Below, in pieces: positions 16,926 through 23,974 of a stretch of 46,600 bases of DNA. Under the pieces are notes generated by a model. That model searched no databases and was not told the origin of the DNA. It worked only from the letters and a program-made list of their open reading frames with translations. Location: positions 1 to 46,600 of the forward strand of contig VGAK01000014.1 of assembly GCA_016870775.1 (NCBI GenBank), read 5' to 3'. How positions within the stretch are numbered: position 1 is the stretch's first letter; every line of letters begins with the position of its first letter. The position numbers were made by a program, and so were the translations under genes. This stretch comes from Actinomycetota bacterium. GTDB lineage: Bacteria; Actinomycetota; Acidimicrobiia; Acidimicrobiales; Ilumatobacteraceae.

Positions 16926-17792
16926 TCAGCGCAGACGCCGGATCAGCGAGCTGGTGTCCAGCCTGTTCCCGCCGCGCTCGGCGAGTTCGCCATAGAACCC
17001 CAGCACGATCTCGGCGACGGGCAGCTGCGAGCCGTTGCGGCGCGCCTCGTCGATGCAGAACCCGAGATCCTTCACCATCCACTCGACGGCGAACCCGAAG
17101 TCGAACGCGTCGTCGATCATGGTGTGGGCACGATTGTCCATCTGCCACGACTGCGCGGCCCCCTTGGAGATCGCCTCGACGACGGCGTGCGCGTCGAGTC
17201 CGGCATGCTGGGCGAAGGCGAGACCCTCCGAGAGGCCCTGCACGATGCCGGCGATGCAGATCTGGTTGACCATCTTGGCGAGCTGGCCGGCGCCGGCGCC
17301 ACCGAGACGCACGCACGAGCGCGAATAACAGTCGGCGACCGCGGCGAAGCGGTCGAAGACGTGCTCGGAATCGGCCCCGCACATGACCGTGAGCACGCCG
17401 TTCTGGGCACCGGCCTGTCCGCCCGACACCGGGGCATCCACGAACCCCACGTCGCGGACCTCGCAGGCCCGGGCGATCTCACGGGCCAGTTCGGCACTCG
17501 TCGTGGTGTGGTCGACCACGATCGCGCCCGGGGCGATGCCCGCGAGCACGCCGTCGTCACCGGTGACCACGGCACGCACGTCGTCGTCGTTTCCCACGCA
17601 GAGCATCACGATCTCTGCGGCCGCGGCGACCCCCCGCGGGGTGGAGTGGGACTGCCCGCGATGCTCGGCGAGCCACGCGTCGGCGCGGGCCTGCGTGCGG
17701 TTGTGGACGTGAACCTCGTGACCGGCCGAGGCGAGATGTCCCGCCATCGGGTATCCCATGACACCGAGCCCGCAGAACCCCACGCGGGCCAT
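16926..17792 (-). CDS. NAD(P)-dependent beta-hydroxyacid dehydrogenase (HIBADH / tartronate semialdehyde reductase family)
   Basis: 288 residues. Rossmann motif GFCGLGVMGYPMAGHL at the N-terminus; VHNRT after the second strand suggests NADP binding. The substrate signature DAPVSGGQAGAQNG lies near residue 120, and the catalytic Lys is in GAGAGQLAKMVNQ (about residue 170). NPxxPALRDK-like features for a specific substrate are not evident, so 3-hydroxyisobutyrate, tartronate semialdehyde and related 3-hydroxy acids remain candidates. It starts 3 bases after the carD stop and so is probably transcribed from the carD promoter, an unusual pairing of a core transcription factor and a metabolic enzyme. 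Confidence 0.92.
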   Translation of the reverse strand: MARVGFCGLGVMGYPMAGHLASAGHEVHVHNRTQARADAWLAEHRGQSHSTPRGVAAAAEIVMLCVGNDDDVRAVVTGDDGVLAGIAPGAIVVDHTTTSAELAREIARACEVRDVGFVDAPVSGGQAGAQNGVLTVMCGADSEHVFDRFAAVADCYSRSCVRLGGAGAGQLAKMVNQICIAGIVQGLSEGLAFAQHAGLDAHAVVEAISKGAAQSWQMDNRAHTMIDDAFDFGFAVEWMVKDLGFCIDEARRNGSQLPVAEIVLGFYGELAERGGNRLDTSSLIRRLR

Positions 17793-17795
17793 CGG

Positions 17796-18371
17796 TCAGT
17801 CCTCGTCGTCGTCGTCGGAGGTGGACTTCGTCGCCGCGACCGCCGCCGCGGGCTTCTTGGCCGCCTTGGCGGGCTTGAGGACACCCCTCTCGAGCGCTCT
17901 GTTCAGGAACTCCTCGGCCTCCTCGCGGGTCACCCGCAGCGCCGGCTGGATCTCAGAGATCAGGTTCACCCGGGCGCGGTCGTACATCGTGCGCTCGGCC
18001 GCCGAGAGCGACGCGTCGCGGTTGCGCGCCGCGAGATTGCGCACGACCTCTGCCACCTGGTACACGTCACCGCTCTTCAGTTTCTCCTGGTGGTTCTTGA
18101 ACCGGCGCGACCAGTTCGAGGGCACCCGCGGATCGGGCTTGGAGAGCACCGCGACGAGGTCCTCGAGTTCGTCGGCGTTCACCGGGGGCCGCACACCGAC
18201 GTCGCCGAGTTTTGCGACGGGGACCTTCAGTTCCATCTCGTTGATGACCGTCACGAGCAGGAGGTACTCCTCCTTCTTCCCCGTCCCGAAGGGGTCGAGC
18301 TTCTTGATCGCCCGGACGCGGCAGGCCCCGTGCTGGGGGTAGATGACGATGTCATCCTTCTTGAAATCCAC
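17796..18371 (-). CDS. carD: CarD-family RNA polymerase-binding transcription regulator
   Basis: 191 residues from GTG 18371. The N-terminal Tudor-like RNAP-interaction domain begins FKKDDIVIYPQHGACRV and continues with EEYLLLVTVINEMELKVPV. The helical DNA-binding part includes SNWSRRFKNHQEKLKSGDVYQVAEVVRNL with the conserved Trp that stabilises the open complex at the -10 region. CarD is a global activator, chiefly of rRNA and housekeeping promoters in actinobacteria. Unlike the ~162-residue mycobacterial protein it has an Ala/Lys-rich tail ending in SDDDDED. The longer upstream reading is unlikely: a TACACT box lies 6 bases before this GTG, indicating a leaderless mRNA. Confidence 0.95.
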   Translation of the reverse strand: MDFKKDDIVIYPQHGACRVRAIKKLDPFGTGKKEEYLLLVTVINEMELKVPVAKLGDVGVRPPVNADELEDLVAVLSKPDPRVPSNWSRRFKNHQEKLKSGDVYQVAEVVRNLAARNRDASLSAAERTMYDRARVNLISEIQPALRVTREEAEEFLNRALERGVLKPAKAAKKPAAAVAATKSTSDDDDED

Positions 18372-18377
18372 CGTCTG

Positions 18378-18383
18378 AGTGTA
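18378..18383 (-). promoter_or_regulatory. -10 box TACACT of carD (leaderless)
   Basis: TACACT on the minus strand ends 6 bases before GTG 18371. The rest of the gap to the tRNA at 18550 shows no clear feature. Confidence 0.55.
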
Positions 18384-18549
18384 CGGCGAGGGAGACTCAG
18401 AGCCACGTTTTGTGGTGCCGGGGCAACCTCGCACGCACCGAGTCAGCCGCGTGCGACGAACTCGCAGGCCCCGAGGTCCTCCGATGCGAGGAGATCGCCG
18501 AGCCGCGCCCCGGGCGGGGTGACCCGGTGGACGTGGCCACCCGTCTCGA

Positions 18550-18626
18550 TGGCGCCCCCGGCAGGAGTCGAACCTGCGACCTGCGGATTAGAAGTCCGTT
18601 GCTCTATCCAACTGAGCTACGGGGGC
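18550..18626 (-). tRNA. tRNA-Arg (anticodon TCT), CCA encoded
   Basis: Read on the minus strand, the acceptor GCCCCCG (18626-18620) pairs with CGGGGGC (18560-18554), discriminator G 18553, CCA 18552-18550. The D-loop is TAGCTCAGTTGGATAGAGC, the anticodon stem CGGA/TCCG frames loop CTTCTAA with anticodon TCT, and the T-arm has GGTTCGACTCC. Confidence 0.95.
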
Positions 18627-18635
18627 CACCAGCCG

Positions 18636-18641
18636 ATGCTA
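18636..18641 (-). promoter_or_regulatory. -10 box TAGCAT of tRNA-Arg
   Basis: TAGCAT on the minus strand ends 9 bases before the mature tRNA 5' end at 18626. No clear -35 box. Confidence 0.4.
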
Positions 18642-18677
18642 CCGACGTCACCGATGCGGCGTGGTGGACGATGCGCG

Positions 18678-19910
18678 TCAGCCGAGACGTCGGCGAAGGA
18701 AGTCGAGTGCCGAGATCACCGACAACTGACGCACCTGGTCGCGCACTCCCGGCAGCATGAGTCGCGCCGCCTCTGACCGCCCGTCGGGCAGGACCACGCC
18801 GACACACAACGTGCCGACGGCTTGACCGTCCTGCTCGTCGGGCCCCGCGACCCCGGTCAGCGCGAGGGCGACATCGCACCCGAGGACGCGCCGAGCCCCC
18901 TTCGCCATCTCGAGTGCGGCGCGCTCGGACACAACCGGTCCACGCTCGACTCCCAGCACGTCGAACTTGACTTCACTCGCATAGGCGACGACGCCGCCAC
19001 GGAACACCTGCGAGGCACCCGGCACGCTCGTGAGGCGACCCGCGACGAGGCCACCCGTCACCGATTCGGCGACCCCGAGGGTCCAGCCCCGGGCGGCGAG
19101 GGCACCGAGCACGACGGTCTCCATCGTGTCGGCATCGACGCCGAAGATGATGTCGCCGATCACCGAGCGCACCCTGCCCTCCCACTCATCGAGCAGTCGG
19201 GCCGCCGCCACCGAGTCGGTGGCCTTGGCGGTGAGCCTGACCTTGATGCCCTCCCAGCCGCTCGCGAGGAATGCGAGCGTCGGGTTCCCCACCGTGTCCA
19301 ACTCGGTGATGACCGCCTCGAGACGCTCGTTCAATCCCGATTCGCTCTCGCCCCAGGTGCGCAGAACGCGGCTCTCGATCACGGCGCGCTCACCGGACCG
19401 CGCGAGGAGATCGGGGATGACGGCGCGCTCCATCATGTCGTGCATCTCGTGGGGCACGCCGGGCACCGCGTAGATCACCTTGTCGCCCACCGGACAGACG
19501 AGCCCGGGCGCGGTGCCCCGTGTCTGGGGGATCACCGTCGCACCGATCGGCACCAACGCCTGACGCAGGTTGTTGCCGGCCATCGGACGGTTCCGCCTCG
19601 CGAAGAGATCGGCGATCACGGCCACGAGGCCGTCGTCCTGCACGAGTTCGGTGCCCATCACCTCGGCGATCGCCTCCCGAGTGAGGTCGTCGTGGGTGGG
19701 GCCGAGCCCACCGCACACCACGATGGCGTCGGCGCTCTCGAGCGCGGTGCGGAACGCGGTGGCGACACGGCCGAGATTGTCGCCGACTTTCAGTTGGAGA
19801 TGGGACTCGATCCCGGCGGCTGCGAGGTGCTCACCGATCCACGTCGAGTTCGTGTCGACGATCTGGCCGAGCAGCAGCTCGGTCCCGACGGCCACGACAT
19901 TGCACTTCAC
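18678..19910 (-). CDS. cinA: CinA-like protein: MoCF-biosynthesis domain plus nicotinamide-nucleotide amidase domain
   Basis: 410 residues with a GTG start at 19910. The N-terminal molybdopterin-binding-like (COG1058) domain starts VVAVGTELLLGQIVDTNSTWIGE and has VVCGGLGPTHDDLTREA and VPGVPHEMHDMM. The C-terminal PncC-type domain (about 250-400) shows LAVAESVTGGLVAGRLTSVPGAS split around residue 270, FRGGVVAYASEVK and ALALTGVAGPDEQDG. CinA proteins deamidate nicotinamide mononucleotide and repair oxidised NAD derivatives. In actinobacteria the gene commonly follows pgsA; here an MFS gene lies between them. It has its own leaderless promoter. Confidence 0.95.
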   Translation of the reverse strand: MKCNVVAVGTELLLGQIVDTNSTWIGEHLAAAGIESHLQLKVGDNLGRVATAFRTALESADAIVVCGGLGPTHDDLTREAIAEVMGTELVQDDGLVAVIADLFARRNRPMAGNNLRQALVPIGATVIPQTRGTAPGLVCPVGDKVIYAVPGVPHEMHDMMERAVIPDLLARSGERAVIESRVLRTWGESESGLNERLEAVITELDTVGNPTLAFLASGWEGIKVRLTAKATDSVAAARLLDEWEGRVRSVIGDIIFGVDADTMETVVLGALAARGWTLGVAESVTGGLVAGRLTSVPGASQVFRGGVVAYASEVKFDVLGVERGPVVSERAALEMAKGARRVLGCDVALALTGVAGPDEQDGQAVGTLCVGVVLPDGRSEAARLMLPGVRDQVRQLSVISALDFLRRRLG

Positions 19911-19917
19911 GTCCCCA

Positions 19918-19923
19918 ACCCTA
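19918..19923 (-). promoter_or_regulatory. -10 box TAGGGT of cinA (leaderless)
   Basis: TAGGGT on the minus strand ends 7 bases before GTG 19910. Confidence 0.55.
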
Positions 19924-19937
19924 CGGTCGGGGACGGT

Positions 19938-21206
19938 TCAGGTGGCGGGACGCACGGCCGGTTGCCAGCGACGCGACGCGACGAGGGCTCCGACGAGCAG
20001 TAGACCGGCCCCGATCATCGCCGCCATCGACAGCAAGTGGTACCCGACGGCGCTACGGACGAAGCCGGAGGAGAGTCCAGCCATCCCACCGAGGAAACTC
20101 ATCATGAGGTCGGCTGCTCCCTGCACGGTGACGCGCTTGTCGGGGTCGACCGACTCGATCAACATCGACGACCCGCCGATGAGCCCGAAGTTCCAGCCAA
20201 CACCCAGCATCCACAGCGCGGGGAACAGGATCGGTGCGCTCTCGCCCGAGAGAGATGACAGCAGCAGACCCGCGACCAGCATCACCGACCCGGCGAGCAC
20301 CGCACGCACCGTGCCCCGACGGTCGACGAAGCGCCCGACGAGTGGACTGAAGGCGAACATGCCCGCGATGTGGAGCGACACCACGTACTGGCTCATCGTC
20401 TCGTGGCCGTGGATCTTCATGTGGACCGGTGTCATCGTCATCACCGCGACCATCGCGGCCTGCGACACCACCATGGCGGCGAGTGCGAGCCGACCCCGCC
20501 GGGTCGCCAGCACCACTGACAGGGCCTCGGTGATGCTCGGAAGCCTGCCCTCGGCCTTCTCGCGCGTGCCGCCGGCGAGCACGAGCGGGTCGGGACGCAG
20601 GCGAATGGCGGTGTTCAGGAACGCGAACAGAAGGACTGCGCCGGAGAACAACCAGGGACCGGTGTATTGGTGCAACCCGAACCACTGCTCCCCCGCCCTC
20701 TCGGCGGGCTGGATGAGGAGCGGGCCGAACACCGCACCGAACGTCGAGGAGAACACGATCCGGCTCATCGCCCGGGCGCGCTCCTCGGGCAGCGCGAGAT
20801 CGGTCGCGGTGTAGCGCGCGAGCAGGTTCGAGGCCTGGCCGTTGCCGAACAGGAACAGCCCGGCGAGGAACACCGGCAGCAGCGAGGTCTCCGCCCCGAC
20901 ACCGGCGACGAAGGCACCGGTGGCAGCGAGCGAGTACCCCAGTTGCAGGCCCGGCCTGCGACCGCGCCGCACCATCAGGCGCGACAGGACCTGCGACATG
21001 ACGGCGGTCCCGGTGGTGACGGTCGCGGTCGCGATGCCCCCCCACGGGGTCTGCTGGCCGAGGATCTCCTGGATCACGAACGCCCCGACGGTCACCGACG
21101 ATGCGAGCGCCGCTGCGCCGATGATCTGGCCGGTGACGAGTGTGCGCAACGTGCGCCTCTGGATCCGGCCCCTCGTCGCGTCGTCGAGGGGCACCGCGGT
21201 CGTCAC
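19938..21206 (-). CDS. Major facilitator superfamily transporter
   Basis: 422 residues from GTG 21206, whose GTGA overlaps the pgsA stop; an in-frame ATG at 21239 would add 11 residues. About 12 hydrophobic helices can be counted, with the MFS A-motif-like loop SRLMVRRGRRPGLQLG between helices 2 and 3 and its repeat GRFVDRRGTVRAVLAG in the second half. A central cytoplasmic loop (about 190-230) separates the two six-helix halves. A short NTAIRLRPDPLVLAGG segment marks the middle. The substrate is unknown; drug or metabolite efflux is typical. It is inserted between pgsA and cinA. Confidence 0.88.
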   Translation of the reverse strand: MTTAVPLDDATRGRIQRRTLRTLVTGQIIGAAALASSVTVGAFVIQEILGQQTPWGGIATATVTTGTAVMSQVLSRLMVRRGRRPGLQLGYSLAATGAFVAGVGAETSLLPVFLAGLFLFGNGQASNLLARYTATDLALPEERARAMSRIVFSSTFGAVFGPLLIQPAERAGEQWFGLHQYTGPWLFSGAVLLFAFLNTAIRLRPDPLVLAGGTREKAEGRLPSITEALSVVLATRRGRLALAAMVVSQAAMVAVMTMTPVHMKIHGHETMSQYVVSLHIAGMFAFSPLVGRFVDRRGTVRAVLAGSVMLVAGLLLSSLSGESAPILFPALWMLGVGWNFGLIGGSSMLIESVDPDKRVTVQGAADLMMSFLGGMAGLSSGFVRSAVGYHLLSMAAMIGAGLLLVGALVASRRWQPAVRPAT

Positions 21207-21757
21207 GCCGTCATCCGTGTGCGTCGCAAGCCCTGCCATGCGTATTGCAGACCCGAGGCGATGGTGAGCCCGACCGCCAACCACAGGCACACCGTGAAGG
21301 TCCACGTGACGTCGTTGACGGTGGCGGGCATGATCGCGAAACCCACGGCGAATTGTTGACTGACCGTCTTGACTTTTGCGAGCCGGCTCGCGGGCATCGA
21401 AACGCCCTTGGAGCCGACGAAGACCCTGTAGAGACTCACGATGATCTCGCGCGCCGCGATGATCACGACGGGAACGATCCAGAGCACCTCACGCTGGACG
21501 AGGGTGAACATTGCCCCGAGAACGAGAATCTTGTCGGCGAGGGGGTCGAGGAACGCACCGCTGCGCGTCAGGCCGTGGCGGCGCGCGAGGTAGCCGTCGA
21601 AGCCGTCACTGACGCACAGGACGACCCACACCACGAATGCCGACCACGACCCCAGCCCGTCGGAGGGGATCATCAGGAACAGAAACGGTGAGGCGAGCAC
21701 GCGTCCGACCGTGACCATGTTGGCCCATGTGACGATCGCGGTCTCATCGACGGGCAC
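21203..21757 (-). CDS. pgsA: CDP-diacylglycerol-glycerol-3-phosphate 3-phosphatidyltransferase
   Basis: 184 residues from GTG 21757; an ATG at 21784 would add 9 residues inside rimO. The full CDP-alcohol phosphotransferase motif is visible: DGFDGYLARRHG, then G-AFLDPLAD, with all the Asp, Gly, Ala and Arg positions. Four or five membrane helices surround it. The enzyme makes phosphatidylglycerol-phosphate, the first committed step to PG and cardiolipin. The start overlaps the rimO stop by 14 bases, matching the usual rimO-pgsA order. Other CDP-alcohol transferases share the motif; context makes PgsA most likely. Confidence 0.92.
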   Translation of the reverse strand: MPVDETAIVTWANMVTVGRVLASPFLFLMIPSDGLGSWSAFVVWVVLCVSDGFDGYLARRHGLTRSGAFLDPLADKILVLGAMFTLVQREVLWIVPVVIIAAREIIVSLYRVFVGSKGVSMPASRLAKVKTVSQQFAVGFAIMPATVNDVTWTFTVCLWLAVGLTIASGLQYAWQGLRRTRMTA

Positions 21758-23042
21758 GCGACACCTCGCCCCCGGCGCCATCACGGACGGGCACCGCCAT
21801 CAGATCCGGTCCGAGGACCTGCTCGACCACCACGTCGTGGAACTCCCCGACAGCCAGTGTCTCGGTCACCTGCACGACGCCGTCGATCTCGGGGGCCTCG
21901 CGGTGCGAGCGGGCGATGCCGGGCTCGTCGACCAGCACGGTGACCGTCTCGCCCAGCAGTCGGTCGCGACTCGCGGCAGTGATGCGATCCTGGATCTCGC
22001 GCAACTCGGCGAGGCGCTCGGCCATCAAGTCCGCGGGAACATGATCCGGGAGTCCGAGGGCGTGCGTGCCCTCCTCGGGGCTGAAGGCGAAGAACCCGCA
22101 CCAGTCGAGTTGGGCCCTCTCCACGAAGTCCAACAACTGGTCGTGGTCCTCCTCGGTCTCGCCCGGGTACCCGACGATGAAGTTGCTGCGGAACGTCGCC
22201 TCGGGCGAGAGCGACCGGATGCGAGCGATGCGCTCCAAGAACCGCGCCCCGTCGCCCCAGCGGCGCATGCGCCGCAGGTGCTCCCTGGACACGTGCTGGA
22301 GCGACAGATCGAAGTACGGGACACCGGTGGACAGGATCGCATCGACCAACTCGTCCGACAGATCACTCGGGTACAGGTACAGCAACCTCGTGCGGTCGAC
22401 GCGGTCGGCCACGGCACGCACCAGCGGCACGATCGAGCCCGCGCCCATCTCGCCCGGGCGGTCCTTGCCGTAGGACGCGAGATCCTGGGCGACCAGCACC
22501 ACCTCCCGCACGGCGAGCGCATCGACCTCGGCCAGGATGTCGGCCGCGTCGCGACTGCGTTGGGGGCCGCGGAACGACGGGATGGCGCAGAACCCGCAGG
22601 TCCGATCGCATCCCTCTGCGATCTTCACGTAGGCCCACGGTGCCGCCGATCGCGGCCTCGGCAGGTTCAGCAGGTCCAGCGTGGGGAGTCCAGCCGATAC
22701 CGCGAGCGGCTTTCTCCCGAGGTGGACGGGCACGCCGAAACCGGCCACCTGGTCCGCCTCGGGCAGGGCCTCTGCGAGCTCGTCGCCGTAGCGCTCGGCC
22801 ATGCATCCGGTCACCACGAGCCGCGACCCGCGCTTTCGCTCCCCGTCCAGGTGCAGGATCGTGTCGATCGACTCGCGGCGCGCCTCGTCGATGAAGGCAC
22901 AGGTGTTCACCACGACGACGTCGGCCTTGGTCGGGTCGTCGGTCGGCTTCAACCCGTCGGCCAGCAGCGTTCCGGCGATCTTCTCGGAGTCGACGGTGTT
23001 CTTCGGGCAGCCCAACGTCTCGATGTAGTACCGCTGAGCCAC
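21744..23042 (-). CDS. rimO: Ribosomal protein uS12 (S12) methylthiotransferase RimO
   Basis: 432 residues, GTG start at 23042. Domains: an N-terminal UPF0004 domain beginning RYYIETLGCPKNTVDSEK with three Cys for the second FeS cluster (CPKN, NTCAF, TGCMAERYG); a radical SAM core with CDRTCGFC (around residue 150); and a C-terminal TRAM domain (about 365-425). RimO adds a methylthio group to an Asp of ribosomal protein S12. GCPKNTVDSE is the form typical of RimO rather than MiaB. Its -10 box TAGGCT contains the UAG stop of the upstream gene. Confidence 0.96.
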   Translation of the reverse strand: MAQRYYIETLGCPKNTVDSEKIAGTLLADGLKPTDDPTKADVVVVNTCAFIDEARRESIDTILHLDGERKRGSRLVVTGCMAERYGDELAEALPEADQVAGFGVPVHLGRKPLAVSAGLPTLDLLNLPRPRSAAPWAYVKIAEGCDRTCGFCAIPSFRGPQRSRDAADILAEVDALAVREVVLVAQDLASYGKDRPGEMGAGSIVPLVRAVADRVDRTRLLYLYPSDLSDELVDAILSTGVPYFDLSLQHVSREHLRRMRRWGDGARFLERIARIRSLSPEATFRSNFIVGYPGETEEDHDQLLDFVERAQLDWCGFFAFSPEEGTHALGLPDHVPADLMAERLAELREIQDRITAASRDRLLGETVTVLVDEPGIARSHREAPEIDGVVQVTETLAVGEFHDVVVEQVLGPDLMAVPVRDGAGGEVSRARR

Positions 23043-23049
23043 CGGATTG

Positions 23050-23055
23050 AGCCTA
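23050..23055 (-). promoter_or_regulatory. -10 box TAGGCT of rimO, overlapping the upstream stop codon
   Basis: TAGGCT on the minus strand ends 7 bases before GTG 23042; its first three bases are the TAG stop of the SMP-30 gene. Confidence 0.55.
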
Positions 23056-23973
23056 CTGCCAGTTGAGTTTGAGCCCCGGCCGTGGCCACTGCATGCGCAT
23101 GAGGCGCCCCGTCGATGAAACCGTGATCCATGCCGTGCGCATGTCGGGCCCGCCGAAGCAGATGTTGGTCGTGATGCGATCGTCGGTTTCGATGAAATCG
23201 ATCACCTCGCCCGCCGGAGAGATCACGGTGACACCACCGTTCACGAGTGTGGCCACGCAGATGTTGCCCTCGCCGTCGACGGCCAGCGAGTCCAACAACT
23301 GGAACCCGGGCAGGCCGCACAACACCGACGGCACGAGTGGATCAGCCGGAGCGAGCACACCGGGCGATGCGATCGTGCGCTGGAACACGCGACCCGTGTG
23401 GGTCTCGGCCCAGTAGACGCGATCACCCGTCGGTGACAGTCCGATCCCGTTCGGGGAGTCGACCGGGAACACCACCTCCTCGATGTGAGAGCCGTCGGCC
23501 CTGGCGTAGTAGATCCCGGTGCGGTCGGCGGTGCGATGGTGGCGCAGGCCGTGGTCGGTGAACCAGAAGCCACCATGGGCGTCGAAGACCAGATCATTCG
23601 GTGCGCGCAGGGGCAGGTCACCGCAGTGGGTGTAGAGGTCGGTCACCGCGCCGCTGGCGATGTCGACCGTCTGGATGCGACCACCGATGTAGGCGTCGGG
23701 ATCGAACTCGCCGGGGAAGAGGTACTCGCCCAGGTGCAGGGGCGTGAATGCACCGCCGTTGTTGCACAGGAAGAGGAGCCCGCCGGGTCCGAGAGCGAGC
23801 CCGTTCGGGAGCCCGTCGATCTCTGCGACGGTGGTCTTGGTGCCGTCGGGGGCGACACGGGAGAGGCAGTGACCGAACATCTCGGTGACGATCACCGACC
23901 CATCGGACATCGCAACGGGCCCCTCCGGGAACGACAATCCCGCACAGACTTGTTCCAACCGCGCGTCGGCCAT
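23053..23973 (-). CDS. SMP-30/gluconolactonase/LRE-family beta-propeller protein
   Basis: 306 residues from ATG 23973, with GGGAGG 5 bases upstream. Six-bladed propeller features: GLSFPEGPVAMSDGSVIVTE (the metal-binding Glu in FPEGP), IDGLPNGLALGPGG, APNDLVFDAHGGFWFTDHG (metal-binding Asn), DSPNGIGLSPTGDRVYWAET, and LDSLAVDGEGNICVAT with its catalytic Asp. The family are Ca2+- or Zn2+-dependent lactonases; substrates differ widely. The gene begins one base after the ftsK stop, so it is probably read from ftsK, though there is no functional link I can name. Confidence 0.9.
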   Translation of the reverse strand: MADARLEQVCAGLSFPEGPVAMSDGSVIVTEMFGHCLSRVAPDGTKTTVAEIDGLPNGLALGPGGLLFLCNNGGAFTPLHLGEYLFPGEFDPDAYIGGRIQTVDIASGAVTDLYTHCGDLPLRAPNDLVFDAHGGFWFTDHGLRHHRTADRTGIYYARADGSHIEEVVFPVDSPNGIGLSPTGDRVYWAETHTGRVFQRTIASPGVLAPADPLVPSVLCGLPGFQLLDSLAVDGEGNICVATLVNGGVTVISPAGEVIDFIETDDRITTNICFGGPDMRTAWITVSSTGRLMRMQWPRPGLKLNWQ

Positions 23974-23974
23974 G

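Noticed and set aside
18410-18760. Small + strand frame with GRSRTCDLRIRSPLLYP
   Set aside because: Another classic antisense-tRNA artefact; no independent support.
17124-18776. Long + strand open frame over carD and the tRNA-Arg region, including a segment reading PAGVEPATCGL
   Set aside because: It is antisense to carD, the dehydrogenase and tRNA-Arg. The PAGVEPATCGL type string is the well-known false protein made by translating the opposite strand of a tRNA.
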